A DNA stretch of 64,000 nucleotides from Uloborus plumipes (GCA_038373865.1 JAXGGA010003916.1:31446-95445), one strand, 5' to 3'; positions 34,522 through 48,600 are shown, numbered from the stretch's first letter. Notes: generated from the letters alone by a model not told the origin. Program-made: numbers and translations.

Positions 34522-37500
34522 TAAAGAAGGAAATGAACTTTTATTTATTTTTATTTAAGGAGACACGGGGTTCATTAGACCATGGGGCACGTTAGACTGG
34601 TCTCAATTATTTTACAACTATTTAAGACCAACAAAAAGCACCTGAGGTCCTATAACAGGATTTGAAAAAACCGGGACTTTTTCAAGAATCATTTTGATAT
34701 CATTCTCTATTCGAACATTATACACCTACTTTTACATTTCATAGAATCAGGGGAGCCCAGAAGAGAGGTCACTGTGTCCTCCTAAAAAACTTCTTCAACA
34801 AATTTGGAAAAAGCATTGTAATATTGAATTTTTCAAATTGATATCTTATTTTAAATCGATATTGAATTGAATTTATAAGTTGAAATAATTATTGCCTTTT
34901 TTATCTTTTAAGTGTAAAAAAAAAAAAAAAAACAAGTGAAATTCACGATCAGTTTTATTTTTAATATGTACCTAGTAAACTGTCAGGAAATGATGATGGC
35001 AATTTCTGGACCACGTACTGACCAAGACTAAATATTATAAATAAATGGATCAATACCAATTTCTAGGATTAATATGGATCAAAATATTCGTAATATTTAG
35101 TTTGTGTTTCTGAAATAAATGTTTTCAACATGCAATAAATTTTGAAAAAAAAACCACTTTACCGACATAGTGGGTTTTTTCGGGCGGGGCCCGCTTTGGC
35201 GAATCCTGTCCTATAATGAAATCATGTGGTACAGCCATATTGAACAAATTTTATTTCAGTCAGTGGCAAATTTAAAGGTTTAGGGCCTGCTATGTTTGTT
35301 TTTATTCCTTCTATTCAAAGATATTTTCGATGAATGTAAAAAAACTAAATGGTTGCCATACAGCCCAGTGGCAGAATTTTTTTCTACTTTCTGCGACAAT
35401 TTTTTTTCTGAAATACTAGAATATCCTTCAGTAATAAATTTATAAGCAAACGTCTAATAGTAATTACAAGCTAATTATATTCATAAAATTAACATCAATA
35501 CATAGCTTCAATGGTTTTTATAACTAACTCCCAGTTATAGCAAAAATTATTTCACCTGTATTTTTTACTGTCCAACTAAAAATGTTCAATGATTTTTCAT
35601 TCTCTTTCGGATATATTTCTACTCTTCCTTGGTAAGTGCTAAAAATATTCTAATAGGAACAATAATAACAGGAAAAAGGATTGTTTCCACAGAAGAATGA
35701 TCTGTTAAGACTTTTTCAAAATGGTTTTACTGCTGGATGTTTTATTTACTTATTTTTTTCTGTCTTTCTCCCCAATCACAAAAATCTTTCTGCACAATGT
35801 TTCTTTGATTCTGCGACAATGTCGACGTGTTGGCAACTTTCTGCCACCAGGCTATACAGGGTGACAAGAAATAATTTGGATACACATGCTACATTATAAT
35901 TTTCATGCTAATAAAAATATTGCAACCAAACTTCAAAATAAGTGCGAATACAGCATTTTGTCTAACATATTTAAACATTTTCGAAGTGGCTACCTACCTT
36001 CAGCCTTAATGCAGAGCTTTAAACATGTCACAAAAGTTTCGGCTGTGGGCCGCAACTCACTTGCTGATATTTTATCCCATTCCTTACTTAAGGAATTCTT
36101 TAGGGATGCCAAATTTTTTTACTTTGTTTATTCTATCTTGAAGACAAAGGTGTGTGATAAACTTCATAAAACTATCGCATCCCCAAAGAATTCCTTATGT
36201 AAGGAATGGGATAAAATATCAAAAAGTGAGCTGCAGGCCATAGAAGAAAATTTTGTGACAAGTTTAAAGCTTTGCATTAAGACTAAAGAGAGCAACTTTG
36301 AAAATGTTTAAATATCGTCGCCACCATGCTAAACTTACGAATGTGAAAATTGGCATTTTTCAGGAGGGCTAAAACACTGCATATAACTTTTTCCCACCTG
36401 ACGTGTTTGGCTATTTTCAACATTTAAACTTTTATAGAGATATTTAAGTGTAAAACTACCGTTCGAAATTATGATTTTAATATTAATTATTTTTAAAATT
36501 CGAACTTGAAAAACGAACTTGAAAAACGCGATTTTTCACATTCGTTACTTTAGCATGGTGCCGACGATATATTGGACGAAAGGTTCTATTGGCACTTATT
36601 TCAAAGTTTGGTTGCAATATTTTTAGCATGAAAGCTATAATGTAGCATGTGTGTATAAATTATTTCTTGTCACCCTGTATTTGGAGGGGGGAAATTGGCT
36701 AACATTAGAGGCAGTTGCGTGCAGTCCATGAACCAGAGAGACTAGGCTAGTTCCTTAAATAATCGCCCAGTCGAACAGTTGTAAAACTCTAACATTTATG
36801 TTTTATCTAAAAAGAATGCAAGCAAAAATGAAGAGAAAATGCTTTTTCTAAACATGTTAATTCTTTTATAGCACCTCCTACTTCTGTGTTTCTTCCCCGT
36901 TTGCGTTGCCTTCTTATGAAGACTTCAGAAGTGTGCTACAAGTCGGTATAGCTTGCCAAAATCTTAACGTTCACTCAAAAGCAAATGTTTTATCGAGACC
37001 CTTATCAAACAGGGTTTAAGCTAAGTTTCAAAGTTCTTGAGCAAAATAGCTAAAATTGGGGAAAAGGCTTTAGCAAAATGCTAAAATGTGGAAGACTAAT
37101 AAATAAGTTTACATATTTTTCTTATTGCCTCCCTATGTTTCATCTTTTGCTGAAAGCTAAACTCAAAAATTCACCCATGCCATGTTTTGAAGAAATAAAA
37201 ATACAGTAGGTAAGCTTTTTTTTAAAATCTGCAATGAAAAAGTTCAGAATTGTACTTAGTATTAAGAGAACACATTGGTTTTTAGAACCCCAATAATGCA
37301 TTTATTAAGGGGGCACCATGTCCGTTAAGAAAATATATAGTTGAATTTAATACATGTTAGCTCAGATTTATAAAAAGGTTATGTTCAATATCGCCATGAT
37401 TGCTTTCTCTTGGATCATGCTTTTTTTTTGGTTGATTGTTTTACTTTGTCTCTAATTCTATTTGAGCAAAAAAGCTAAAATGCCTTGCTCAATTTTCGCA

Positions 37501-38782
37501 ATTCAGTTAATTTTATCGTATTTTGTGAAAAATGCGACCGTAGCGGAAAGCTTGTAATCAAACCAACTCGGCCTTTGGGGCAGGTTTCAAAATGAGTTTT
37601 AGAAACAGCAAACCGCATTTCAAAAACTACATTACTGTTTCTACTCTTAATTCTATACAGTGGAACAGGACTCGGTTGTAGAACCAAGTCTACTACTCGA
37701 CATTGTTGACGAGCATGCCCAGTTCAACAGATTGACTATGAGCAATTGCTGTGCATTAGAAGAAACTTGTGAAAACTTTTTGTTTCTTTCTTTTTTGAAA
37801 GGATTGGCAGAAGTTCTCCTACCTTCTGCTTTCATTATTTTTTTCTACGGTGAAAAAATAAGACTTTAGAGTTACTAATTTTATGATATGGAGAAATGAA
37901 ACAAGCAAAACTGATTTTGTGAGTCAAACAGCTGATTTTCACTTTGTTTAACTTTATTCTTATTATTAAGCTTAAATTAAGTTTGAGAGTAAATTATCAG
38001 TGTATTTAAAGTACATGATGTGTATGGGGCTTTGTTTGCACATTGATTTATTGGGTTTTTAAAATTTTTTGTTCAGTCGTAACATAAATGATTGGATACT
38101 TTTAAATCATCTTATTTTACCGTTTTAATAACTTATTTTTATGAATAAGTTTCCTAAGCATAAAATACAAATTGAGTGATTTTAATATGAAAGACCGAAT
38201 CTGGATAATGTCAACATCTTTATAAGGTTTCAGTATTTCATATTTATTCACGGTTTGGCACGAAAAACTGGTTCCTTAAAAATATTGCTCTGCACACCAC
38301 TGATCATTGGATAATAAGCAGGATATAAAATTCTTAGCTACTACTATTTAATAGTAAACTGTATTCAAAAGCTACATTTATTTTAATTTTGGCAAAAAAC
38401 AAAATGCGGTACAAAAAAAAAAAAAAAATGCAGTGGAATTGAAATGAAACTTAAATGAAAAACAGTGGAGGAGAAAGCAATCTTTTCACTGAAAAAAAGG
38501 AAGAGAAAACGCGCAAAAAACTTTTGGCCTGTTGAAAAAAGTATTCAGTTGTTATAAATTTTATGAAATCATAATTGACTTCGAAATAATTTACATGATA
38601 TGAGAAAAAACAAACCATTTTTTATTCCATTGTTTTTGAGCTACTCTCCAGGGATAAATCACAGCTGGTGGAGCTAAATTTTTGGATTTCAGTTCCACAA
38701 ATGAAGCATCTTCTTCAGTAAACCTGTCCTTAAACATTTCTTCAAGTTTTGATACATCTTCGGAATCCTCAACTTCACTCAT
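33042..38782 (-). CDS. RAMAC: RNMT-activating mini protein (RAMAC-like), two exons
   Basis: Join, minus strand: 38782-38616 and 33273-33042, giving 132 residues (human RAMAC has 118). In known animals RAMAC binds RNMT, the nuclear mRNA cap guanine-N7 methyltransferase, stimulates it and recruits RNA. The N-terminal part carries the family signature KLEEMFKDRFTEEDASF, followed by a Pro-containing segment (APPAVIYPW), as in the RNMT-activating domain. From about residue 57 the chain is very rich in Asn, Arg, Gln, Asp and Tyr, like the RNA-binding tail. The start ATG has no in-frame upstream rival. AATAAA on the minus strand at 32942-32937 fits the 3' end. The gene is head-to-head with the FAM149-like gene. 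Identification is from remembered family sequence, not a search. Confidence 0.85.
35857..36677. mobile_element. Foldback Tc1/mariner-type element made of two inverted 3' ends
   Basis: TA-flanked (35855-35856 and 36678-36679), with ends CAGGGTGACAAGAAATAATT and its inverted copy. The arms stay similar inward for about 260 bp. The right arm reads SKEWDKIS-like text (CKEWDKISKSELQAIEENFV at about 36200-36260), and the left arm read backwards gives a matching peptide. This resembles the C-terminal tail of a Tc1-type transposase, so the element seems to be a transposon 3' end duplicated in inverted order. A second palindrome (36312-36570) is inserted in the right arm, which explains the unequal arm lengths. 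It lies in the RAMAC-like intron. Confidence 0.82.
36312..36570. mobile_element. Palindromic MITE nested in the foldback element
   Basis: ATATCGTCG...CACCATGCTAAA at the left pairs with the right end TTTAGCATGGTGCCGACGAT; about 38 bp are inverted with a few mismatches. It is non-coding. Confidence 0.75.
38616..38782 (-). CDS. RAMAC: RAMAC-like exon 1 (start codon to phase-2 donor)
   Basis: ATG at 38782-38780. Codes for 55 residues plus two bases and ends at a GTTTGT donor (38615-38610). It holds the whole RNMT-binding signature. Confidence 0.85.
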
Positions 38783-39658
38783 CTTTTTATTAGTTAATCA
38801 GTTGGTTGCTTCTTGTTTCTTAAAAGATTAAATGTTGACAAGTAAACAAAAATCAGCGAAAATGAAACACGACGTTAATAACAGAAAAATCTTCGGCAAA
38901 TTATGAGTTTACGGCAACCTTGGAGCAAAATTCCCTGAGCAAAATACAGAGAGGCATTGTTGACCATCGTTGTTGACGCCAAAGGTAGCGATAATTAGAT
39001 AAAACTAGCAAACTAGTTTCAATCGCTAGAGTTATTTCACTTCAGCTCAAAAGTTGCTAAAATACTTTCATTTTTGTGCATAAATTCAATGTAAAAAAGT
39101 GAACTCGCATTGAATTTTCTTGTTACAGCAATATTCATTTTTTTTTGCTGCGTAGAAAGTTTCTTTTTCAATTTTTAAATATTGTTCTCGTTCTGTGTTA
39201 TTTTCAGTTTTACGAAACTGGCTTCCTTGCATTTGTTTTCTTGTTCTTGTTTTTGCTTTGCTTTCTGCTAATCGAGCCGAATGATAGGACGAAAGAGATA
39301 GCATTTGTTTACTTTTTATTCCTTTTGTTCATTTCAATGTCTGTGTGCTATGAATTGAAAATATGCTGATATATTTGTAAGTGTAGGTCTTTTCCAGGTA
39401 TCAATTCGCTTTGAATGTTTTGTGTGACTTAAAACTAATCTGAATAACTTTTTCTGTAAATGTACGTGCAAAAATGTCTTCGTGGTTGAATATTTATCTG
39501 AAATCTTTTGAATGGAAGAATGTAAAGGAATTATGAATGCACAGTTGTTTATAATTATCATTTTTATTAGTTATGAATAATTTTGTATTTTGCTTGCTCC
39601 ATAGGGTCATGGCTGTTATGCGAAATTACCTTGATTGCTCGATAGATGAAAAGCAAAA
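38783..39658. promoter_or_regulatory. Shared intergenic region of a divergent gene pair
   Basis: 876 bp separate the RAMAC-like ATG (minus strand) from the FAM149-like ATG (plus strand). The region must hold both 5' UTRs and the start sites, probably a bidirectional promoter. A few CG dinucleotides cluster at 38860-39000 (for example AACACGACGTT and GTTGACGCC). No TATA box can be called with confidence. An upstream reading frame of 17 codons starts at 39609 (see findings). Confidence 0.55.
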
Positions 39659-39696
39659 ATGACTAGAAAATCAACAAATAAAGACATTATAGACAC
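39659..39696 (+). CDS. FAM149B1: FAM149-like exon 1 (predicted start)
   Basis: ATG in a good context (CAAAAATGA), then 12 codons and two bases to an ACAC|GTATGT donor. The phase-2 end fits exon 2 exactly. There is no family-conserved residue to confirm it. Confidence 0.55.
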
Positions 39697-42600
39697 GTAT
39701 GTTTGAAAAAATTTGAATTGCAATTGATATGTTTTTTGCTTCATGGACCAATATTTTGCATAAACGCATAAAATACAACATATTTTACCAGTTTTACACT
39801 GTTGAAATAATAAAGGGAACTAATGAGTTGAAAATTACATTCAAAATTATTTTATTTTGACTCTTCCTTGTATACTATTTTATATACATATAAATAGACT
39901 GACAGATATGGATAAAACTCCAAAGTTTTGGAGAAACAATGATTTTATTTAAGCTCAAATCAATCAAAATCTATCATAAGAAATGTTTTAATTAATTATG
40001 AAAAGTACAGATTATATTTTAGTTGATTTGATTCAATATTTTATTTGCATCAAGTGGGAAATTGACTTTTATAGATTTGAAAATGTTTTTTTTTTTAAAT
40101 ATGCACTCTTTTTTCACAAAACAATTACTGTTTGAAGTATCAACAGAATATCAGAGAAGTACAGCAGAGAGTAAAAGTTTAATTTTTTTTATGGATTAGT
40201 TTCAGTAAACTCAGTTGGAATTTCCCACTGTATATAAGAAAATTTTTCCAGATTATTCCCCCCCCCCCCCCTTCTCACTAAAGTTCGTACAAATAATAGT
40301 AAAAAATTTTGTTTGCAGGATGTAATTTCCCTTTTTTCTTCCTTATAAAAGCATCTTATGAATTGTATGAAATTTTCCAAATTTTGGAAATTTTGAGATT
40401 TTTCCCAGTTTTGAAGTTTTTATTCAGTTGTCCCATCCTTAAGTTGTAAGCCAGAAAATGGTCATGCGTTAAAAGGAAAATTGGGAAAACATTCAACTTA
40501 ATTTTTTGTATTTTTTAGTCAAAAATATTCAAATTGTCTGAATTGTTTAGAAAAAATCCTTGAATGCTTTTTTTAGGGTGGGGGGAGGGAGGGGGATTGA
40601 CAGTAGGAACCCTGATCTAGTTTTGTAGCAGGATGATGAAACTAAGAACTATGCCGATTTACTAAATTATTCTTTGAATCATTTCATACCCTTATTAGTT
40701 ATCCATTTGTGAATAATAAGTTGATTGTTTTGTTGTTTCTCTCTTGTATTGTAATTCTTATGCTAAGAAACATTGCCTAAGAATTTCCTGAGAAATCGTA
40801 TAAACTAATTTTACTGGATGTAGTATGTATCTATGTTGGAGAAATTAATTACGAGTTTTATGAGAAAGATATTGTTTGATTGGAAGCATTGAGAGCCTTT
40901 GAGTGCTTAATCTGATTTTGTGAATTGTTTTTCTATGGAGAAAATAACCTGTTCTGTCAAAATTGTGGACTGTTTCAATTTTCCCTGTAAATCTTTTTTC
41001 TGCTTTGTGTAAGAGGATTAATTTCCAATTTTATGGGTTTAGTAACCTTTGATTCTCATCAAATCTTTTCTTTTTTCAATGTGATTTTTATGTTTGCATA
41101 ATTTTTTAAAAAATTAAGTAACGTTCTGTTGCATTTATGTAGGTCTTTCTTGGGGTCCTCTGATGATTATGACGAAAACTATTTTTCAAATTGGAAACTG
41201 TATGATTCAAGGTAATATTAATGACTTTTTTTATTTACCTTTTTTTTTTTCATTTTTAATAATAGAATTTTCTTTTTCAACAATGTTACTGTTTTTTACA
41301 GTGGAGATGAGTCCTTTAAAAACAAATCTGAAATCTTGTGGTCAAGGGATAATGATTATTTCCAGGAAAAAGATAGTTTCCGAGACATCTTTGACAGCTT
41401 CTCAGATGTAACTGAAGGGACAATTAGTTCTTGCTCATGGCATAATGACGTAAGTTCTTGATTTTAGTTCATTTCCACAATGATTAGTTTACTATACTTA
41501 TTTTAAGAGATGTACCAAGTAGCATTTTGGCCGAGTACTGGGTATGACACTTTTTGCTGTATAATTTAAAATACAATGATTTTGATTATTGAAATATTTT
41601 CATAGCATTTTTCTTTCTTTTTTCTAAAAGTATTTCTTTACCCAAAGTAGTTATAACTTTTTTCTTATTACTATAAAAATGACTTAATTTGCTTCCATGT
41701 ATTGCTATCGCTATGCCAAAAATTTGAATGAGCAAAACCGTGTTTTAATAAATTTGCAATCTAAGCTTTAAAATGATTCAAAATAAATTGGAATATGATT
41801 TGAAGTTTTTTTAATCAGTTTATAAATATTGATCTTGAGGAATATGGGTCACTTGGACTGTTCTTGGCCAAAAGTAAGTTGTGCAACATTAATATGTGTT
41901 ATAGAAAAAGTAGTGACACACAAATGCACATTCGTGCCTTTGGCATGATAAGTATGACATCGGCCATTACTAACTTTTACTGTATTGTTTTAATGAGCTT
42001 TTTTTTAGTTAGAGTGATAAACATAACATATGTTTGTTTAACCACCCTGCGGTTGGGCAGTCCCAGGAATACATGTTAAATGGACGAGATATCTTGTCAT
42101 AAACTGCAAGGTGGTTAAGCTTAGATTTTTATGTAGAAGATTTCTTATGAAAGGAGTCACTGTGAAAATGGCCTGAATCCAATCTTTAAATAAAACAAAA
42201 ATATAAGTTTCCTTGCTGATAAACTGAAAATTCCAAAAGGAAATAAACATTTAAAAATAAGTTTGATAAAATAGCGTTTAATTACAAATATTAGATTAGT
42301 TAAAATAACATTGATAACATAAAATGAATGAATAAAACATAAAACAATGATTGGTCCAAGACCTAGGTGATTTTATTTGTGGACCTGTCATGTGCATCTA
42401 TTTGAACAGTTTATACATTTTTAGCTTATGCAAAATTATTGTATGATTGCTCTAATGTTCTGTTTATAAGTGATTGATGTTTTGTTTATCACTTTCAAAA
42501 GCTCTTTTATAACATGTGATTTTATTTTGGCATCACTTTTCATTATGATTTTCTTTGTATTTAATCAAGGAATTTGACATGAGATCAACTAGTAAGGTTA

Positions 42601-45600
42601 AGGCATCATTAGAAGCCATTGATGATCTTTTATATGAGAATAAAGAGTCTCCTTCTATCAACCAAGATATTATTGAAGAATGTCGTGAATGGGCTGATAA
42701 GTTTCCTTATTTTAGGTTTGTTTCAACATTTTCATTACTAATTTATATTGCCTAAATTTTTCGAAAAATAGTTAAGGATGAAATTTACATTGTTTTTATG
42801 AGAAGACATTTTTAAGTGAAGAATTTGGTGTAAGGAGGGGTAGCTTTACTTTCTGTCCATGTTAGAGCTTCAATACTTATTCCAATACCAACTTATGCAT
42901 AGATAACCGAATATTTCACTCCAAATCTACACATTTTACATAGATTCATTTTGGGGGAAAAAGATTTTATTATGGTTGAGCTGGGCTGGTAAAATATTTT
43001 TTTCACACAAAAGTTTTCAGGCCAGTCCCCCCCACCCCTGCTTTTTATGTTACTTTAAACAAATGTGAGACAGAAGTGAATAAAATACAAAATAATTGCC
43101 ACAATTAAAAATGGGTTTCATGATGTACTAATAATAGAAAAATACCAACATTTTTAGTTTTTTCTTACCTATTACAGCAATTGATTTAAATTTTTGGTTT
43201 TTCCATTTAAGGTTAAAAGGAAAACAGTTGATCAAGCCTGTTGAAGATGGAGTCTGTTTGTATTCATCACCTTCCCAAAATTCTATGTCATTGCCTTCTG
43301 AAAACTCATCTGGGTTAGTTACTGCTCCATTTTTTACTTCCTCACTCCATACTAGCATTTATTATTCAGTTATTGAAAATTTTGAATGTATGCAATAATT
43401 TCATTTCAGCATTTAAAATATTCAGGGTTATTTAATATAAATCATCAATTTCTTGCTGCTGTAAAATTTTATTAAAATAATTTTCCAATAAAATAGTTTT
43501 CTTATTTATAAAAAGGGAAAAATGTTGCTGTTTGGCAGAGTTTGTTATTTTTTTATTTTTAAATATTTTAAAACTTTTGCTCTGTAATGGGTTGTTATCA
43601 ATAAGAATTTAGGTGTTCAAATCTGGTTATTAAACAATAGGGATCAAATTTGTTGTAATGATATCAGAACTGATGAACTAAGTGTAAAATGAAACTTCAA
43701 AAAAAAGCATAATATGACTTTGCTTTCCATTGTTTTTTATATCCACACATCTGTTTGCTGAATTAAAAGTAATTTAATTGTTTCTTGAAAGCAATCAACA
43801 AAACTCTTCTTAAACTTAGATCTCTATATAATTCTCAAAACATTCCTGCATAGTTTTAGTACGTAAATAATTTGTATTACCAATTGCTTTTGATATCTAT
43901 TTTAACTATTCTCTTATTTGTTTTCAAAAACCTACAACCATAAAGTATCTACATTTTTTGTTGTTATTTGTCAGAACCTAAAATTTTTAATGTCTTGTTG
44001 TAGATTACTGATTGAAGGGAAAAAAGTTACCATACATACTCCAGACAGAATTCTGAAAAAGACAGGTTGTGATAATGCTAATGATAATGCCTGTAAAACT
44101 CTTGATTATTTTGAAGAATTGATTGAAAACAATGGGGAATATGAGGAGTGCTTTGCAGTAGATCAAAGGTATCTCGATGATGTTTATACCTGTTTATGCT
44201 ATTTTATGTTTTAAAAATGGTCTTGATTGAAAGCTCATTAATAGACTGTCTTTGCCACCTTCTTTTATTTATTTGAATACTTATGAATTTAATGCCTTTA
44301 CTAATTACCACAGAGATATACGTTTTATTATTTAATTTTATTTATGCTGTACATATTAATGCAATAAGTACAATACATTGGAATGGTCAGAAAAAGCTTT
44401 GGCATGTTTCGATGATTGTTGAAATTTTGATTTAACATTGAGCGTTACGAACTGCAGATTTGATTTTACGAGGGACCTGTTTTTCAGTATGAAAAGATTT
44501 TCTCTGAAAGCTCATTATTTGCACTGAAAAAAAGTTTTCTTATAACTTAGGAACATACCTGCTTTTTGGTATTTGTGAAACTTTAATGTTTTTATGGTTT
44601 TAACTTATTACATAAAGTTAAGCAGTTCATGAGCTGTATTTGTTTCAGTATGTGTTTAAGGTTTCGAAACCTAAAACTGTACTATTAAATTTTATATGCA
44701 TTTTTGCTAAAATATTATTTTTAATAAAGTACTTAATTAGTTCTTCCTCCTTTTTAGTAAAATCTGTGATGAAAGCATATCTGTGATGCCTAATGGAGAG
44801 TCCCTTGCTGCTGCAAATGTTATTAAAACTATACATGAAAAAGTTGTTGATAAACTTGCCTTAGAAATATGGCCACATGTAAGTTTTGCTTCAACTTGCA
44901 AAATAAATAAAATCAAAACTTTTTTTTAATATAAGTTCTAAAAAATTTCTTTTTAGGTATTAAATGTCTTACAAAAAGTTGATGAAATCAAAAAATATGG
45001 TGAGTACTTGTTTTTAATTTTATCTTGTTTTTGAATTTATGCTTTTTGAAATGTGGAGTTTTCGAAAAAGTATTTCCTATTCAGAAATGACCGTAAATCC
45101 TCGTATGTAAGCAAAATATGTTATAAAGAATCACCTCTTGACAATAACTCAATTTTGATAGAAAGTGCAGATTAAACTTTTGTGCTTAACAGGGCAGAAC
45201 AATGAGACATCTAAACCTAGAAACAACAGAAGATATTCTTCAGACCATCTATATACATAAATGACTACTTTTGTATGTATGTATGTATGTCCTATGTATG
45301 TATGTTTTGTATGTATGTATGGCTATAATTTATTTCTAAAAAACTTAGATTAAAAAAGTTATTATGGAAAACAGTAAATTTCTCCATTAAATAATTAAAT
45401 TTTCAACCCATTGTTGCAAAAATTTGTTGCCTTGCAACAACAATATTAATAGTAATTATCTTGGATTTGGCATGTTGCATTTCAACCTGTGCTACGCCGG
45501 GCACATCAGCTAGTATAATATAATGCAGTGCTTTGCTGTGGAGTTTTACAGAAAACTCCAGATAATTCTCAAACAAAACATCTATGCTTCAAAACAGATG

Positions 45601-48600
45601 GAAGGAGTGAAATTTGTGTTTAAGTTGAAAGCAATAACAGAACTATTCATCGTCAAGACAAACTTTGAAGATTTGTGCTATCACACATTATTTTAATTTT
45701 CTGTGTGTCTATTAGCTTATTCTTAAATAAGTGGATGAGGAAGTTTATTGAGCAATGACAAATTGCTATTTATTATAATTATTGACTGTAGTGGCAGTCT
45801 CTGGTTCCTTTTTCAGATTCGAATTTGGAGCCTGCTGCCAGGTGAGTGCTTGATGCTATATATCCTCGGAGGCCCCCCCCCCCCTCCTAGTGGTATCGTC
45901 TATGTGCTACGCACACACCTTTCAGAATTCGTGATTGTGAAAAGCATAATTTAAGTTCAAGATCATAAAGTTCAAATTATTATTATTATTAGATATATAC
46001 TGTTGTGCTAAGCACAAAGTCGTATCTGCACTTTTCATCAAAAATGAGTTACCATTCACCGGGTGGTTCTTTGTCACATATTTTTTATTAGTACAATAGA
46101 CCTGTGGTCGCAGTGCATGTGCTGCCTTAGGGGCCCTCCCTTTTCACTTCATTCATTGTCACATATTTCACCTAAATACAATGTTTCATGATCATTTGTG
46201 AGTTGCAAATGTTTCAAGAACATTTTTGAAGAAATTACACCTCAATGAAACACATGAAGGCGCAAAACCTGTGTAGTATAATCTTAGAAAAATTTCTTGT
46301 GAAATTTGAAATTATTTATTTATTTTCTGTTGATGTACTCACCTATAACACTTATAATATAAGTTCACTAAAATGTATACATTCCCTTAGATGGAACCAT
46401 GGATTTTCAGCTGCCACCAATTGTTTCGCTTGTTGATCAACAAAAATCTAATTTATGCCAAAGGCCAAGAACAGAAGGAAATATTTTATCATCGACTGAA
46501 TTTCCCAAACTCGGTAGCATTTTATCTGTGTCACCCAAGGTTTTACAGAAGAAAGTGTATGGATCCGGGTAAGAATATTTTTTGTGAATTACTTTCTTTA
46601 ATTTTTTAATAAAAATTTTCTTTTACTTTAATACTTTTACTAAATAAGTATCTTAAAAGTTAGTTCTGCATATTTCTATATAACAGTAAAAGTAGTTATA
46701 TTTTTTGAAGGAGGTGGAGATGGCGGAGACCAGAAATTATTATACTTGTCAACACTCATACTGGAACATTGCTGGTTTTGTTAAGATTTCTTACTTTTAT
46801 CATAGATTTTTAATTTTTTGCATTCAGATGGTCAATAGCCCCTAAATGGCCACAAAATGTATTTTTAAGCATGGAAAAAACAGTAAAATATTTTAAACTG
46901 AAATGTTAGGCATTCACATAGCAATTTCTCTTGATTAATTTTTCATTGAAGTACATGGTTTAGTTGAAGTAATAATTAATAGCATTATTTATTAACAAAA
47001 ATTTTATTAATTTAAGATAATTTTCAAGCCTTCTTCCAATTTTTTTTTCTTTTGTAGTAACATGTTTCTAGAAAACTTAGTTACTGTTGAGTTCTAAAAA
47101 TCCAAATGCACATTTCAAAGCACCTACGTCAGCTGATGGAAGCTGCTGTGAATGAATTTCAGTCGGTTTTTCCTTTCAGAAATGAATTCAACTTCCTTTG
47201 AATGAACGTGGTGTGTTTTCTAAAAGTTATTATTTGTTTTAATTACTCTACAATAGCTCCTCCCAGTGTACACACAGTATTGTAAATGTTTTGCAATTTT
47301 TCTTTTATGTTCAGTGAGCAATGTGAGTTAATTTTTGTTAAAAAACGTAATTACATATTGTGTTGTCACCTAGTGTATTGTGCACTCATACATATTGGTG
47401 AAATGAAGTGCTGTTTTACTAAACAGTGTTTTCTTTTTTTTTTGAAAATACGAACATTACCTCTGATTGTAATTATTTTGACTTTTTGACACTACTGCAG
47501 TCTAACCTATGGCTCACGGGCCACATCTGGCTCGCAAAGCTGATAAATGTGACCCGCTGTTTCATTCAATGTTACATGAACAAAAGCATGAGAAGTGCCA
47601 ATGTCACAAATTTGCAGTCAATATCCAGAAATTGGTTTTCGAAAAACATGCATATGAGAACAATTAATGGTTTAGTTTTCTTTCCTGTCCCATATTTTCC
47701 TATGTTATTTAGAAAATAATACAATATTTTGAAATTTTATGTCTCTTGGCCCACTGGAATTCTTTTATGAGGTGCAGCCCTCAAGCAGTAATAATGTGCA
47801 GTATCTTTGTATTGTGCTTATGAATTTTTTTAGTACATTTTTTATTAAATATCATTTTAAAAACAATTTAGGGTGTATACACAGAAGACAAGACCAACAT
47901 CAGAAATGTCTTTATTTCGAAGAAACCAGACTGTCGTTGCAATGAATGCAAAAAATGAGGATTCTGCTCGCAATTCTAACATGCACCATCCTAAAACACA
48001 AATTATTATTCCTGGTCCATCCAAGTTTACAAGTTTGAAAGAAATCAGAAAGTCTGGAAGAGATAATGAAAGTGCTTGTCTGTATTTGCCGGCGTTGGAT
48101 GTGAGTTTGCATTTTCAAGTCTTATTATTTCCATAAGCTTTTTACTTTGAAGAATTGTACAATATATGTGTAATTATGTATTGTAGGAAGATTTTTGTTC
48201 TGCTTCTGATATTTTAAGAGGCTTCCATATTGAACCAGAAGCCAAAGAAGTGTCAAGCAGAAACGTTCCTTCAGCACGGTTTAGTGAAATATCAAGTTTC
48301 ACAAGAAAATCAGATTGTTTCCTCCCCCCTATTGAGGATAAGGATCACATTGCATCTAATGTGAAACTGGTAAATTTGTTAATTTTTATTGTTTGCAAAC
48401 TGATTAATTTTAATTTGATGAATTAGCATACAGCATGCTCCTATTTAACCTGCAAGACTTTTTTTTCCGCAAGTGTTCATCCTAGACGCATACAGTACAC
48501 TCCCGATTATCCGCGAAATTGGGTGGCACGAGTATTGCGGATAATCCAAAAAAAGCATAAAATAAGGAGTAAAGAAGATAAGAAATGTCTTTTGCTTTAA

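Larger units (their letters stand above)
33274..38615 (-). other. RAMAC-like intron, 5.3 kb
   Basis: AT-rich with a poly-A tract at 34491-34519. It contains the palindromic element at 35857-36677. Near 34560-34785 a candidate degenerate element has ends AGGAGACAC and GTGTCCTCCT. No other exon was seen. Confidence 0.6.

Noticed and set aside
35886..36311. 141-codon plus-strand frame
   Set aside because: It runs through both arms of the foldback element; only its C-terminal part recalls a transposase tail, in keeping with a mobile element and not a host gene.
39145..39369. 74-codon hydrophobic frame in the divergent promoter region
   Set aside because: Low-complexity Phe/Leu string overlapping an antisense frame; no support for translation.
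45817..45841. Exon-like 25-base segment with good AG and GTGAGT sites in the FAM149-like gene
   Set aside because: Including it would shift exon 9 into a frame with an early stop, while exon 8 joins exon 9 directly in phase.
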